A stretch of DNA of 64,000 nucleotides, from contig NC_059416.1 of NCBI RefSeq assembly GCF_905220565.1, positions 10,974,001-11,038,000 of the forward strand, given 5' to 3'. The notes below the pieces were generated by a model. It did not search any database and was not told where the DNA came from. It saw nothing but the letters and a program-made list of their open reading frames with translations. The DNA is from Melitaea cinxia. Taxonomy: Eukaryota > Arthropoda > Insecta > Lepidoptera > Nymphalidae. Both the position numbers and the translations under genes were made by a program. How positions within the stretch are numbered: position 1 is the first letter of the stretch; every line of letters begins with the position of its first letter. Of the stretch, positions 1 through 11,022 are shown one piece after another.

Positions 1-250
1 CAACACACAAATAATATTAGAAAATTAGCCAAAGTTCGTTCCGTATAAGCTTTAAAAGTTGGTCACGAGTGAAACTGCGTTGATCGACTTTTCATAGTCA
101 TCAATACATATTAACGATATCGGTAATTAATTTTCATAATATCAAATTTAATTTTTAGCCAGCAAATTACTTAGCTAATTAAAAATAAAAAACAAGATTA
201 GAAACGACCTCGCTTAAAAATATATTTTACAATTATGATAAAAATTATTT

Positions 251-340
251 TTAACCGATTTCCAAAAAAGGAGCTGATTCTCAATTCGACTGTACTTTTT
301 TTAACCGACTTCCAAAAAAGGAGGAGGTTCTCAATTCGAC

Positions 341-378
<38 letters not shown>

Positions 379-928
379 ATGTTACATCAGAACTTTTGAC
401 CGAGTAGACCGATTTCGACAAATTTTATTTTAATCGAAAGGTGGTGTGTGCCAATTGGTCCCATTTAAATTTATTTGAGATCTAACAACTACTTTTCGAG
501 TTATATCTAATAATGCGTTTTTACTTGACGCTTTTTTCTTCGACCTACGTTGTATTATACCGCGTAACTTTCTACTGCATTTGCCGATTTTGATAATTCT
601 TTTTTTGTTGGAAAGGGGATATCCCTAGTTTGGTACCGTGATAAGGAAACCAGGATCTGATGATGGAATCCCAGAGAAATCGAGGGAAACTCTCGAAAAT
701 CCGTAATAACTTTTTACTGGGTGTACCGATTTTGATAATTTTTAATTTAATCGAAAGCTGATGTTTATCATGTGGTCACATTTAAATTTTATTGAGATCT
801 GATAACTACTTTTTGAGTAATCTTTGATAACGCGTAGTTGCTTGACTATTTTTCGTCGATATACGTTGTATTACTTGTCGATGTAATTGAAGTCGGTTTT
901 TTTTTCGTTTGCGAGCAAACACAATTAT
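251..928 (+). repeat. Family A interspersed repeat, copy 1
   Basis: Starts twice in tandem (251 and 301) with ttaaccgacttccaaaaaag and ends with gaagtcggtttttttttcgt, a short hairpin (gtttgcgagcaaac) and acaatta. The AACCGACTTC start and GAAGTCGGTT near the end are inverted repeats. No coding capacity is seen. About a dozen copies and fragments occur in the window; I do not know the established family name. Confidence 0.75.
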
Positions 929-930
929 TA

Positions 931-1288
931 TATGTAAGTTACTTCAGAACTTTTGACTGAACGGACCGATTTCGATGTTTGTTTTACACGCTTTTTATTA
1001 GCTTTACTTGTATGTTAGTATTTTTGTAACTGACTCCTTTGGAGTTCATTTTGACCCACTTTGAACGTTCAGATTTCATTTAAACTTAGTAGACTTATCG
1101 AGGACCGTGATAATACATTAATTTGATAAGATTATTTTCTTTTTTAGTTTGGGTTATTTATAAAAGCGTGCTTTTTTAGGTTTTTTTTTAAACTATTCCT
1201 TATTATTATTAGTCCAAAACTGTTGCGTGTCCTATGGTCTTATTTAATTAACCTCCGACGCAAAAAGAGGGGTGTTATAAGTTTGACG

Positions 1289-1323
<35 letters not shown>

Positions 1324-1784
1324 GGCTCCGTAGCTCGTAAACGGATGAAGCGATTTCAATATAATTTTTTTATGAAAGGTGTATTACGGGCGACTGTTTT
1401 TAAATATGTTTGATGAAAATCGGTTTAGTTGTTTAAAAGTTGTGGGGGGGTGAAAGTGGGGGAGAATAACCGAATGTCTTACCCTAATAAATAAGTAGGA
1501 GCGGTCGCCCAACGCGATGTATTTTTTTTAGAATTATTATTACTCGTACATACTTAGATACTTTAAGATTGAGTTTCTTTAATTTTTTTTTTTTACTTTT
1601 TAAAGGCAACTGGGGTTATTGTGTCGCGTTTTTTTTTTTTTTAAATTTTTAATTTAATTTTTATTTTTATTGAGATCTGATGACTGCTTTTTAGTAATCT
1701 TTGATAACGCGTATTTACGTTGTATTACTTGTTGATGTAATAAAAATCGGTTTTTGTTCTCGTTTGCGAGCAAACACAATTATT
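931..1784 (+). repeat. Family A repeat, copy 2, interrupted
   Basis: A second copy follows directly: its early part is at 931-990, and its end (gatgtaataaaaatcggttt, then the gtttgcgagcaaac hairpin) is at 1725-1784. Between them is AT-rich filler plus another repeat at about 1250-1530 with a tctg microsatellite. Confidence 0.55.
1250..1530 (+). repeat. Unnamed repeat with (TGTC)n microsatellite
   Basis: A block beginning near gaggggtgttataagtttga carries a tetranucleotide run at 1290-1322, then gctcgtaaacggatgaagcg and a guanine-rich stretch near 1442. It looks like a transposable-element fragment of the kind common in moths, but no second copy in this window defines its ends. Confidence 0.4.
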
Positions 1785-1874
1785 AAATATTGACAACACG
1801 TAGTCAACACTTGAACCGAACTAATAAAATATTCTCAGTACCTATCTAATAATTTTATCTATATACTTAAATAG

Positions 1875-2200
1875 CACAATAGGTGTGTTTGCTAGTAAAC
1901 GAAAAAAAACCGACTGTAATTACATCCACAAGTAAGTAATACAACGTAACTAGACGAAAAACATTAACAAACGCACTAATCGCCACAACGATTTTCGAGG
2001 GTTCCCCTCGATTTCTCTGGGATTTCATCATCTCGTCCTGGTTTCCTTATTATGGTACAACCTTTGGGATATTTCCATTCCAACAAAAAAAAAAAGAATT
2101 ATCAATATCGGTTTATAAACGACGAAGTTATCCCCGAACATACATAAAATATATATACGGTCGAATTGAATAACCTCCTCCTTTTTTGAAGTCGGTTAAA
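1875..2200 (-). repeat. Family A repeat, copy 3
   Basis: Antisense copy from gtgtttgctagtaaac to cctcctccttttttgaagtcgg. It contains the family's middle block (ttctctgggatttcatcatc and tccttattatggtac). Confidence 0.75.
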
Positions 2201-2565
2201 AATACATTTCATCCAACTTCTACTTGACTTGACTTCTACTTAACGTTGTTTCTTTAAAAATATATGCTATTTGAATACGAAGGTGGAAAATTCTAATTTC
2301 CTTGACGTATTGGCTGAGACGTGAAATCGAATCATAATAACCTTCTCGAACATCCTCTTACATTTTCATATTAATGTTACAAAAATAATGAAGTATCTAA
2401 ATTGCTTATTCTATCGTAATCCAATAGGGTTACTAAATATTATTTTTTATTTCTTACAAGATCACTCATTTATTTGCTGACGATTGACGAAAGTTGTAAA
2501 ACAACTGGCCTATTGAGGATTGTGGCAAAAAGGCGTACCTACATAGCACGTTAATACCATTTTTT

Positions 2566-2657
2566 TTATACAACTAGGTCGGCAAACAAGCGTAGACGTA
2601 GGCATAATAACCTACTATGAAGTGGACCGTAAGCTTGTTTGTCACTTTACTGGTATA
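2566..2657 (-). repeat. SINE-like family E fragment
   Basis: A degenerate antisense piece: a T-run, then caactaggtcggcaaacaag and a scrambled remainder. See 45274-45562 for a full antisense copy. Confidence 0.5.
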
Positions 2658-2911
2658 GAAAAAAGACAAAAGTGATAGTAGCACAAAATACAAAAATATA
2701 TATGAGCAAGGCAAGAAATGCTGCGGATGTGCATAAGTTATAGTAAAGGCTTACCATACGGCAAATTTTATAATCAATTCGTAGGCAGAGTTAGTACAAT
2801 ATTTAGAAATTTATATTTAATATTTTACATTTCAATATTAACAAGAGAATTGTGAAATACAGACAGAAAGAGAAAGAGGGAGATAAATAAAAACGCTTTA
2901 TGCTAGTTTTT

Positions 2912-3094
2912 TTAACCGACTTCCAAAAAAGGAGGAGGTTCTCAATTCGACTGTATTTTTTTTAAATGTATGTTATATAAGAACTTTTGACCGGGTAGAC
3001 CGATTTCGACAACTTTTTCGTCGATCTACGTTGTATTACTCGTCGATGTAATTGAAGTCGGTTTTTTTTTTCGTTTACGAGCAAACACAATTAT
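2912..3094 (+). repeat. Family A repeat, internally deleted copy 4
   Basis: A 180-bp copy with both ends (ttaaccgacttccaaaaaag and the gtttacgagcaaac hairpin) but most of the middle missing. This pattern is typical of non-autonomous DNA elements. Confidence 0.75.
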
Positions 3095-3411
3095 TTTTAT
3101 GCAGGTACAATGTGAATTTTTATAATAGGCAATAAAAAGATAAATAATAGTCACTTTACAGAGCTACGCATTTTTACGTACCTTTTATGCTGAAATATGG
3201 ATATGATTACTTTATTTCCTTCTTTACGCTTAGAAGATTATAGTGTTAAATAAAGTGTGTGTATACTTATGTACGCACGTAAGAAGTTATACTTCATTGG
3301 CTAGCTAACTTCACATTGCTAACTTCTTCCTGGTTGACTAGCTAACTTCAAGATGTTTTAAAAATTTGTTCAAATATTTTTTTTTTGGCGCCAAAAGCAG
3401 TATAACTTAAA

Positions 3412-3809
3412 ATAATTGTGTTTGCTGGCAAACGAAAAAAAAGCGACTTCAATTATATCGACAAGTAATACAACGTAGGTAGACGAAGAACTAGTCAAGT
3501 AAATACGCATTACCAAAGATTACTTCAAAATTTGTAATTATATCTCGATGAAATTTAAATGTGACCACATGATAAACATCGGCTTTCGATTAAATTAAAA
3601 ATCATCAAAATTGGTACACCCAGTAAAAAGTTATGCGGATTTTCGAGGGTTTCCCTCGATTTCTCTGGGATCCCATCATCAGATCCTGGTTTGCGTATCA
3701 CGGTACTACACTTAGGATATCTCCTTTCCAACAAAAAAGGAATTATCAAAATCGGTTCATAAACCACGAAGTTATCCCCGAACATACATAAACAATATGT
3801 ATATAATAT
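3412..3809 (-). repeat. Family A repeat, copy 5, left part
   Basis: Antisense copy cut by the gypsy element. The remainder (ttaacctctttcttttttga then agatggttaaaa) resumes at about 8786-8830. Together they show the host repeat was present before the LTR element landed. Confidence 0.75.
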
Positions 3810-4206
3810 TTTTAGGAGAAACAAACTTATTTATTTAAAAAAAAGACAGAGAACCGAACACTTAACTTCTATTTATTACTCATTTTTACAAATATAACAA
3901 TTATCACAAAAATTAACCTTAACTACTAACTTAATCGAAAATAATGACCGAGAATTACAATTTAAATTAACCAAGCAAACAACCGTCACTTTGAATATAA
4001 AAATGATCAACGCACTCGTCATGAAACAACGACCTATCGTTCCGAAAGCCGAGAAGCAAAAAAGAGCCCTCTGAACGGGTAGGGACTGCTTTTATAGACG
4101 TTGTTGCATGACGTTACAAAACGTATTAGCGGGTAGGGAACTATTTTTATTAACACTGTTGCACGACGTCACGAAACGTATTAAAATAATCGATATTATG
4201 CTAACA
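3810..4206 (-). repeat. Left (3') LTR of degenerate gypsy element
   Basis: 397 bp, differing from the right LTR at two positions by eye (C/G near 3949, G/A near 4050). It reads ttttaggag...gctaaca on the plus strand. A third, more diverged copy stands alone at 31526-31920. Confidence 0.9.
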
Positions 4207-4387
4207 CGGCCTCTCCTGACCGTGCGCCGTCCCCGGTGCACATTTTCACCACGAGCGCTGGCTAGTCGGTGGACGCTGATAAGGACTCGAGCTCGCCGTC
4301 TCCAGGGAGAACTCCTGGGGAAGCAGTAGCGGGAGCCGTCGAAGGCCCAAGCTGAGCATTGTCACATTCGTCGTCTTTAGCAGACTT

Positions 4388-4985
4388 ATGTGATCCAGGG
4401 ACAGAGGCAGTATTACGCGATATCCACTATGTAATCAACGGACAGAGACAGTATTACGCGATATCCATCATGTGATCCAGGGACAGAGGCAGTATTACGC
4501 GATATCCACTATGTGATCCAGGGACAGAGGCAGTATTACGCGATATCCACTATGTAATCAACGGACAGAGGCAGTATTACGCGATATCCACTATGTAATC
4601 AACGGACAGAGGCAGTATTACGCGATATCCATCATGTGATCCAGGGACAGAGGCAGTATTACGCGATATCCCTTGGGCAGAGGCTGTATTACGCAATACC
4701 CATCACACAACATTTACTTTACCTTACGGGCAGAGGCAGTATTACGCGATACCCACGATGTGATCCAGGGACAGAGGCAGTATTACGCGATATCCCTTGG
4801 GCAGAGGCTGTATTACGCAATACCCATCACACAACATTTACTTTACCTTACGGGCAGAGGCAGTATTACGCGGTACCCACGATGTGATCCAGGGACAGAG
4901 GCAGTATTACGCGATATCCCTTGGGCAGAGGCAGTATTACGCAATACCCATCACAGAAAACAGACAGAGGCAGTATTACGCTTGT
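4388..4985. repeat. 41-bp and 124-bp tandem repeats inside the gypsy element
   Basis: About seven copies of a 41-bp unit run from 4388 to about 4670, alternating between a gtgatccagg and a gtaatcaacg start. A 124-bp higher-order unit then starts with cccttgggcagagg near 4671, 4795 and 4919. The shared core is gcagaggcagtattacgc. Several overlapping open frames here come only from the repetition and are not genes. The location is the 3' untranslated part of the element. Confidence 0.85.
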
Positions 4986-5205
4986 CTCAAATAACAAAAC
5001 GGTCATTTTGTCACGTCGTGCCAGCAACGTGCAGGTGCCATCGCACGTGTACAGCTCCGCACCACACCGCACCCATATACGGAGCCACCACACGCATGAC
5101 TACGCCGACACGCGTGACCACACGTAAAGGCATCTCACATACCACACTATTCGTAATTGGTTAGCTTGCTAATTCATAAAAAATATAGCAGTGTAAATAT
5201 AGTAC

Positions 5206-5535
5206 TGTGTGGCTACGGTATTAAGAAACATAGCCACCCTCTCTCTTCCCGCGGGTGTCGTAAGAGGCGACCAAGGGACAACACAGATCCGCCACCACCA
5301 TGGAACCCAAAAAGCCAACCGGTGGCGGGACAACCATCCAACCGCTGGCCCCGAAATACACAGGTCGAAGATGGGCAGCAGCGCCCCCGGCGTGACAAAG
5401 CCAGCCCCGCGGCCACGAACCCAGCCAGCGTGGCGACCACGGGCAAAACACACGAGTTCACGCCACGCTTGGCGCAAACTTGTGGAGGCCCATGTCCAGC
5501 AGTGGACTGTACAGGCTGTAATGATAATGATAGCA
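5206..5535 (+). repeat. Repeat D (LINE-tail type), copy inside the gypsy element
   Basis: This copy runs from gtgtggctacggta to a tail reading gtccagcagtggactgta then aatgataatgata. Related copies in this window are at 10548-10662 (same strand) and at 11283-11645, 50177-50513 and 58171-58502 (other strand). The gatgat-rich tail and frequent 5' truncation point to a LINE 3' region or a SINE that uses it. Overlapping ORFs here are artefacts of GC-rich repeat sequence. Confidence 0.75.
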
Positions 5536-5829
5536 GAGGTTCCACGTTTGCTCACCCGTACTGCTACCATGGCGGTGTATACAAACCGCTATCGAAGAAT
5601 ACGAAGCACGTGTCCGGCGTCCACTCGCTGAGCCACTGAACCATGTGTTCAGAAGCTGCTCGTATCGTCTTACCATAGGAGCCTGCCAGCAACTCCAACT
5701 CGTATCGGTTATGCGGAAGTGCGATAAGCACACTAAGTGCTTGCTAGATTTTAATCACAAAGACAAGGTCCTCTGCAGCAAAGATTCGCCGTTTCTTAAT
5801 AATTTGGCAATACAAGCAGTTTTGGTGGA

Positions 5830-6603
5830 TTAGGACGCAATATAATGGCGGATATAGCCTGTAAGAACTATAAATTGGCTAACCTGTCTTGCGACGGTAG
5901 GCTTTGGTGACTGAATAAGTGCTTCCGTGACCATGGCGCATGCAACTGCGCCGAAATATCGGAGCCTCAAATATAAAAAGGTACATGGTGTAAATCCCGA
6001 AGAAACGAATTCAAATAAGTGCTTCAATTTTACTAGGTCTCGGCCTCACCTGACCTTGGTGAATTAATCAACCAAGATATTCTACCTGTTTCTAAAAAGA
6101 TACACTTCTTGAGGTTAACCGAAAACCCGGTGTCCTTAAGCGTGGTTAGAACCTCTCGTAAATATTGTAAGCTCTCATCTATCGTGTTAGATAAAATTAA
6201 AACATCATCAATATACGTAAGGACCTTCCCATAATCTATCAGGGACTTAAGTATTTTAGTTATAATTCTCCGATACACCACTGGAGCATTAGCCAGACCC
6301 TAGGGCATTTTCATAATGTCGCTCTGGTGTGACGAACATGGTTTTACTTTTAGGATCATCGTCTGTCTACATTGGAACTTGGTGAAAGCCAGTTACCATA
6401 TCTAAACTAACGAAGTATTTAAGGTTACCGAATTTATCAATATGGTCATTGATAAGCTGCAAGGGAAACTTTTCTTTAACGGTGATAGCATTAAGCGCAT
6501 GGTAATCGACGAATATCCTGTCACTTCCGTCTTTCTTTTTGATTGTGACTCGCGAATTAAGGGGTACTGAGCAGATTGTTGACAATATTGCATTTCTCGT
6601 CAA
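5830..6603 (-). pseudogene. Broken reverse transcriptase of the gypsy element
   Basis: Three fragments read in order on the minus strand. 6603-6367 carries RT fingers and palm (KKKDGSDRIFVDYHALNA and YFVSLDMVTGFHQVPM). 6281-6033 carries the active site as YIDDVLILS. 6027-5830 carries the connection segment (TVARQVSQFIVLTGYIRHYI). The fragments are separated by stops and frame changes. No RNase H or integrase follows before the sequence gives way to a LINE-tail repeat and tandem repeats. The motifs place it in Ty3/gypsy. Confidence 0.8.
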
Positions 6604-6780
6604 CAGATAACTAATAGGGGCGATGAAACACTGGCGTAGGAAAAGTTAATTAATTCCCACACTACCCGTATTAACTGTAGATGTAGCAGTACTCGAAATA
6701 AATATGTCAGAAAGTTCCTGAATAACACTTATAAGACGTATCGTATCATCGCCTATCAATGGCGTCCTAATGTTCTCAAA

Positions 6781-7412
6781 TTAGACTGTCTCTATATAAC
6801 ATACTGACAACGGACTACTAGTTAGTTCACCGTCAATTCGAGTGTCTTTTACCCCGTTGCGATTAAGTGCAACAGTGCTAATTAAGATTGAAGATTTAAT
6901 ACACTCTGAACAAACAACGTACAAATCTACTTCAAGGCTTAATTTTGGAAAATCAACAACACTCGTTACATATGATGTCGCCTCGATATCCTGACTTCCT
7001 ATTTCACGCAACAAACGATATGTAGGTACTCTGTTAAAATTAAAATATTCAACAACAAATTGAGATATGAGATAGCTTATCTGTAAAAGTCAGAACGTAT
7101 GACTGGTTTTTCAGAGAGACGCGTGGTATTAGAAACCTTAACCTTCTTAGGCCAATGCCACTTTTTATGACCCTCTTAACCAAAAATAACGCACGTATTG
7201 GTATTACTACCTACATTCGCATTATTAAAACGCTTTCGCGACGACAAATGATTATGCTGACGAGCGGAGTTATTAAAGTTGCGTAATTTGGTTTTAGGTT
7301 TAACGTACGCGGTAAGATACCCGAATAAATTATTGAATGATAATTTAGCATTGCTAGCCGCTACCTTATCTAGGAGATCGACTATACCACGCACAATAAT
7401 TAAAGTCTTCAA
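6781..7412 (-). pseudogene. Gag end and protease-region remnant
   Basis: Around 7176-7412 the frame carries a short Asn/Arg-rich stretch and then a broken zinc knuckle: Cys then Phe-Gly, a stop codon, and GHKKWHW just beyond. A CCHC knuckle is expected at the end of gypsy-type gag. The open stretch at 6781-7014 lies where the protease and linker should be, but I see no clear DTG/DSG active site. Several stops and frameshifts separate the pieces. Confidence 0.4.
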
Positions 7413-7962
7413 TTCGGCTGGCTATTCCTTAGTAATAATAAGACGTAGAAGTGACCTACGAGCGTATTTGTCATAAGTTGAGTACTTATTACACGTTACG
7501 ATTTAGATTTTCATTGTTAGAGTCGACACCCATAACGTCGAATAAAACGGCAGCTGAGTCTATGTAACGGGGACATAACGACTCCTGCGTCACACAATCA
7601 CTTAACCACGACCGCGCTTCATCCCGTAAACAACTACCCACACGACCTAAACTCGCCACAGAAATTGAACGACGAACGATTATTACTGGTCCATTCGTTT
7701 AATCAAGTTTTGGCATCGTCCTTAAAACAATTAGCGACTCGCGATAAGCCCTCAAAATCTTCTCTATAACACGTCTACTTCACGTCAACTTCACTATACC
7801 ACGCTTTAAAATTGTGTACAGCTGGATCAAAATTTGATACATAACTGCGGCTCTCGTGGACGCATCGTTCTCCACTACAGATACGTTACCAGTTTCGTAC
7901 GTAAGTTCGTGATGAGTTGACTGTCGATTGCTCGGTAGCAGACAGACGAGTCGTAATCGCAT

Positions 7963-8319
7963 TTATCGTATGATTAGTTGAACTACTATCACTGCGCGAA
8001 CGATATCTACCCGAAAGTAACAAATACTCACTGCTACTGCGTGATAACCGTTCGCGATTCTCCGAACACAGCCTGCGTGGTCGCAGGGAACGTTCAGTAA
8101 GTTGACACGACGCCCACTCGCGACGATTGCACACACCTGAGATAACCTTTCATCGTCAGATTCACTTCGCGATCTATAACGACGGCGATTTACCCGTGAC
8201 GGCCTATTGCGCGTTTGTTCGTTCCTTATAGATTTACCGCGGGACTGCCTATTTTCACGGCTAGGAGTCCTGCCTGATCGACTATGTGAAAACGAACCGC
8301 ACGATCGTGAACGCGGCAT
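7963..8319 (-). pseudogene. Arg/Ser-rich gag-like remnant
   Basis: An open stretch of 118 codons starts at an ATG 65 bp inside the 5' LTR, where gag should be. It is packed with Arg-Ser and Arg-Asn-Arg groups (RSRSCGSF, NRRRYRSRSES), suggesting a nucleic-acid-binding, gag-like start. It then runs out of frame; overlapping short ORFs in other frames carry related basic runs. I infer gag only from position and basic composition. Confidence 0.45.
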
Positions 8320-8384
8320 GACGATTTCAAATTAACGGCTGTTTGCTTATGAAGTGGTGTCGTAAGGAGCAATCCCACTTCTGA

Positions 8385-8781
8385 TTTTAGGAGAAACAAA
8401 CTTATTTATTTAAAAAAAAGACAGAGAACCGAACACTTAACTTCTATTTATTACTCATTTTTACAAATATAACAATTATCACAAAAATTAACCTTAACTA
8501 CTAACTTAATCGAAAATAATGACGGAGAATTACAATTTAAATTAACCAAGCAAACAACCGTCACTTTGAATATAAAAATGATCAACGCACTCGTCATGAA
8601 ACAACGACCTATCGTTCCGAAAGCCAAGAAGCAAAAAAGAGCCCTCTGAACGGGTAGGGACTGCTTTTATAGACGTTGTTGCATGACGTTACAAAACGTA
8701 TTAGCGGGTAGGGAACTATTTTTATTAACACTGTTGCACGACGTCACGAAACGTATTAAAATAATCGATATTATGCTAACA
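8385..8781 (-). repeat. Right (5') LTR of degenerate gypsy element
   Basis: 397 bp, about 99.5% identical to 3810-4206. On the minus strand it would be the promoter LTR. The sequence just inside (TCAGAAGTGGGATT...) is where a primer site should be, but it does not begin TGG. Confidence 0.9.
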
Positions 8782-8785
8782 ATAT

Positions 8786-8830
8786 ATATTATATTCGATT
8801 AACCTCTTTCTTTTTTGAAGATGGTTAAAA
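8786..8830 (-). repeat. Family A repeat, copy 5, right part
   Basis: Continuation of the copy at 3412-3809 on the other side of the LTR element. Confidence 0.65.
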
Positions 8831-9160
8831 ATAAATTAGTGGTAATTTCAGGTTCGTTGCGTTCATAATTATTAACTTCATTGTAAATCGATGGTCATCG
8901 GATATAAAGACTTTATTTTTTTCCGCGAATTTTCAGTTTCATTACATTTGCTAAATCTTCAGGTCTACTGGAGCATTTGTAACCTCCTAGCGTGAAGATC
9001 TTATTTCCTATTTTCATTCTATTTCATTTAGAAATGTGATAATACTCGACTGTCCCTACGGAAATTGGTCTATAGAATGTCTATAGGATATATAAGTTGG
9101 CGACGTTTTTCCTTGGGTTAATTTATGGAAGAACCTATTTATTAATTTATTTCACTGATA
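8831..9160. other. AT-rich stretch without recognisable features
   Basis: I see no ORF of note, repeat copy or RNA motif here. Confidence 0.5.
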
Positions 9161-9375
9161 TCTTATATATAAAATTCTCACGTCACAATGTTAGTCACCA
9201 TACTCCTCCCACGGCTCCTCAACAACTGGACCGATGCTTATGAAATTTTGTGTGCATATCGGGTAGGTCTGAGAATCGACCAACATCTATTCTTTATATC
9301 CCTAAGTTTTGATTGGGGAGGGGGGGATTAAGATGATTAATAACATATATGGCAAAACAACATCAGCTAGTTTAT
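9161..9375 (+). repeat. Helitron-like repeat H1, copy 1
   Basis: Begins tcttatatataaaattctca and ends tcagctagt. The body includes ggaccgatgcttatgaaatt and aacatatatggcaaaacaac. Related copies are at 36657-36862 and 56473-56685. TC at the start and CTAG at the end agree with Helitron termini (established), but no 3' hairpin was verified. Confidence 0.6.
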
Positions 9376-9672
9376 GTATCGGGCCGGGATGGGAACCCGG
9401 TCCTGCTAGACATGGCGTCGTCGGGATTGTTCAGAGGTGAGCCGGACAGTCCCCATGGAGGAGAAGTCTGGCCTTTTCGCCGAGGCCAGCCTGTCGCTGG
9501 AGGGATCATGTTCCCTGCAGATCAAGGACCCTCCAATTAAAGCGGTTGAAGGCTCCCGCAGGGGTTTGGTCGGTATTGCACCAAGTGCTGAAGCCGACAT
9601 ACGTTCTAGAACTGCCTATCCGGGCGTCCTGGATATCACCCATAAATGGGTTCCGCTGCGATACCAAAAAAA
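9376..9672 (+). mobile_element. Retroposon insertion, 297 bp, with poly(A) and target duplication
   Basis: A GC-rich block ends in an A-run and is flanked by the 11-bp direct repeat agctagtttat at 9365-9375 and 9673-9683, which cuts the end of the H1 repeat. This is a target-primed retrotransposition footprint. The open frames inside (63 and 82 codons) match no protein I recognise and are probably the 3' end of a 5'-truncated LINE or a SINE. Confidence 0.75.
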
Positions 9673-9683
9673 AGCTAGTTTAT

Positions 9684-10540
9684 AAATTATTCTGTTGTCT
9701 ATATGATTATTGAATTTTCTACAACTTTTATTATTAAAATTTAAAATCGCGTAATTAGTTACATAATTTATCTTCGCTCAACCAAGATCATTAAACAATA
9801 CGGAAAATATATTTTGTCTTAAAATATTGAATGTTCTTGTAAACATTAGTAATTAGGACGACTGGAACAAACACTTTGTTCAACAAATTAGTTACAAGGA
9901 ATTTACGGAAGGTAATTTGGAATGTACATAAGCTTTAGCGATGCTACGTAGCACAAGTTTGGTCTGGTACATTATTTATAAGTCTAGTAAACGCGTTTGG
10001 TATTTCGACATCCCTATTCTATGTAGGATCTATAGTAAAATAAATAACGAGAATCTTATATTCTGCTGACTGAAGAACGCGTCACTTTAGGTTATGTTTC
10101 TGAAATACAGCATTCGAGTTGTTTTTGTCTGAGAGTTTATATCAAAATAATATATTATTTACAAGAAAATAGTGCCTATAGAATGTACATAATAAAAAAT
10201 AAATAGGATAAAAAAGCACAAAAAACTTAAAACTCTATCCTATTTTATGCATGTACAATTAGAAATAAGGAATATTTTATTATTATGTTAAAAACAATAT
10301 TAAACGAAATCTAATCAAATCAAGTAATATTATAAATCAAAAAGGATCTTAATTTAAAAAGTCAATAAAGTCATGTCATGAAATGAAACGTAACTATGTA
10401 CATAGTTACGTTTTATTTAGTTCATGATTTATAAACATTTATACTGTCTTTAAATTTAATACGGACGGTATGATTATAATATTAACCTATTTATTCAAAG
10501 CTCAACAGTATATCTTGACAAACAATAATCTTGTCGATCA
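9684..10540. other. AT-rich stretch, no gene seen
   Basis: Only low-complexity AT-rich sequence and the perfect palindrome at 10386-10413 stand out. Confidence 0.5.
10386..10413. repeat. Perfect 28-bp palindrome
   Basis: aaacgtaactatgt is followed at once by its exact reverse complement, with no spacer. There is no flanking element. Confidence 0.85.
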
Positions 10541-10547
10541 CCAACCC

Positions 10548-10662
10548 GCCTGCCCAGCGTGGTGACTATGGGCAAAACTAGTGAGTTCATGCCATTTTTG
10601 GAACTTGTGGAGGCCTATGTTCAGCAGTGGACTGTGATAGGCTGAAATGATGATGATGATGA
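10548..10662 (+). repeat. Repeat D, 5'-truncated copy
   Basis: Keeps only the last 115 bp: gcccagcgtggtgactatgg through gttcagcagtggactgtgat and a gatgatgatgatg tail. 5' truncation with an intact 3' end is the LINE hallmark. Confidence 0.75.
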
Positions 10663-10699
10663 ATAATCTTGTATTTCTTAGAAAAATATTTTCGGCTTA

Positions 10700-11022
10700 T
10701 TTTTTTTTAATATAACTACGTCGGCAAACAAGCGTACGGCTTACCTGATGGTAAGCGATTACCGTAGCTTATAGACGTCTGTAACACCAGGAGCATTGCA
10801 AGCGCTTTGCTGCCCAAAATCCCCGCAGGAGCTCTGGTCACCTTACTCAGCCCAGGAACACAACCCTGCTTAAAAGCAGTATTATTTAGATTTGATCTTC
10901 TGTAAGGTCAAGGTAATTACCGTAGCGATTACTGTAGCTTATAAACGCCCGCAACACCAGAAGCATTGCAAGTGCGTTGCTGACTCTACCCCCAATTCCC
11001 CTCAGGAGCTCTAATCACCAGT
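10700..11022 (-). repeat. Family E SINE-like repeat, one copy plus a nested partial duplicate
   Basis: An antisense copy runs from a T-run and tcggcaaacaagcgtacggc to about 10910. A second partial copy of its middle (attactgtagcttataaacg ... aggagctctaatcacc) follows to 11022. Confidence 0.65.

Larger units (their letters stand above)
3810..8781 (-). mobile_element. Degenerate, probably non-autonomous Ty3/gypsy-type LTR element
   Basis: Two direct 397-bp repeats (3810-4206 and 8385-8781) bound a 4.2-kb interior, with atat on both sides as a possible 4-bp target duplication (low complexity). On the minus strand the LTR begins TGTTAGCATAAT. The interior keeps an Arg/Ser-rich gag-like start, a broken zinc knuckle and pieces of reverse transcriptase, all with stops and frameshifts. 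RNase H and integrase are missing; tandem repeats and a LINE-tail fragment take up the 3' part. No convincing TGG-type primer site follows the 5' LTR. The element lies inside a family A repeat, whose two halves resume at 3809 and 8786. Confidence 0.85.

Noticed and set aside
4388..4985. CRISPR-like array
   Set aside because: The spacing is continuous tandem repetition without unique spacers, in a eukaryotic retroelement.
4636..5164. ORFs up to 163 codons at 4636-5164
   Set aside because: They follow the 41/124-bp tandem array and encode only repeated YYAISLGQR-type peptides.
5157..5733. Overlapping ORFs of 76-160 codons on both strands
   Set aside because: They lie in repeat D, whose GC-rich sequence leaves all frames open. 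Other copies in the window do not keep the frames.
9349..9685. Coding gene in the GC-rich block
   Set aside because: The block is bounded by a target duplication and poly(A), and its short frames match no protein I recognise.
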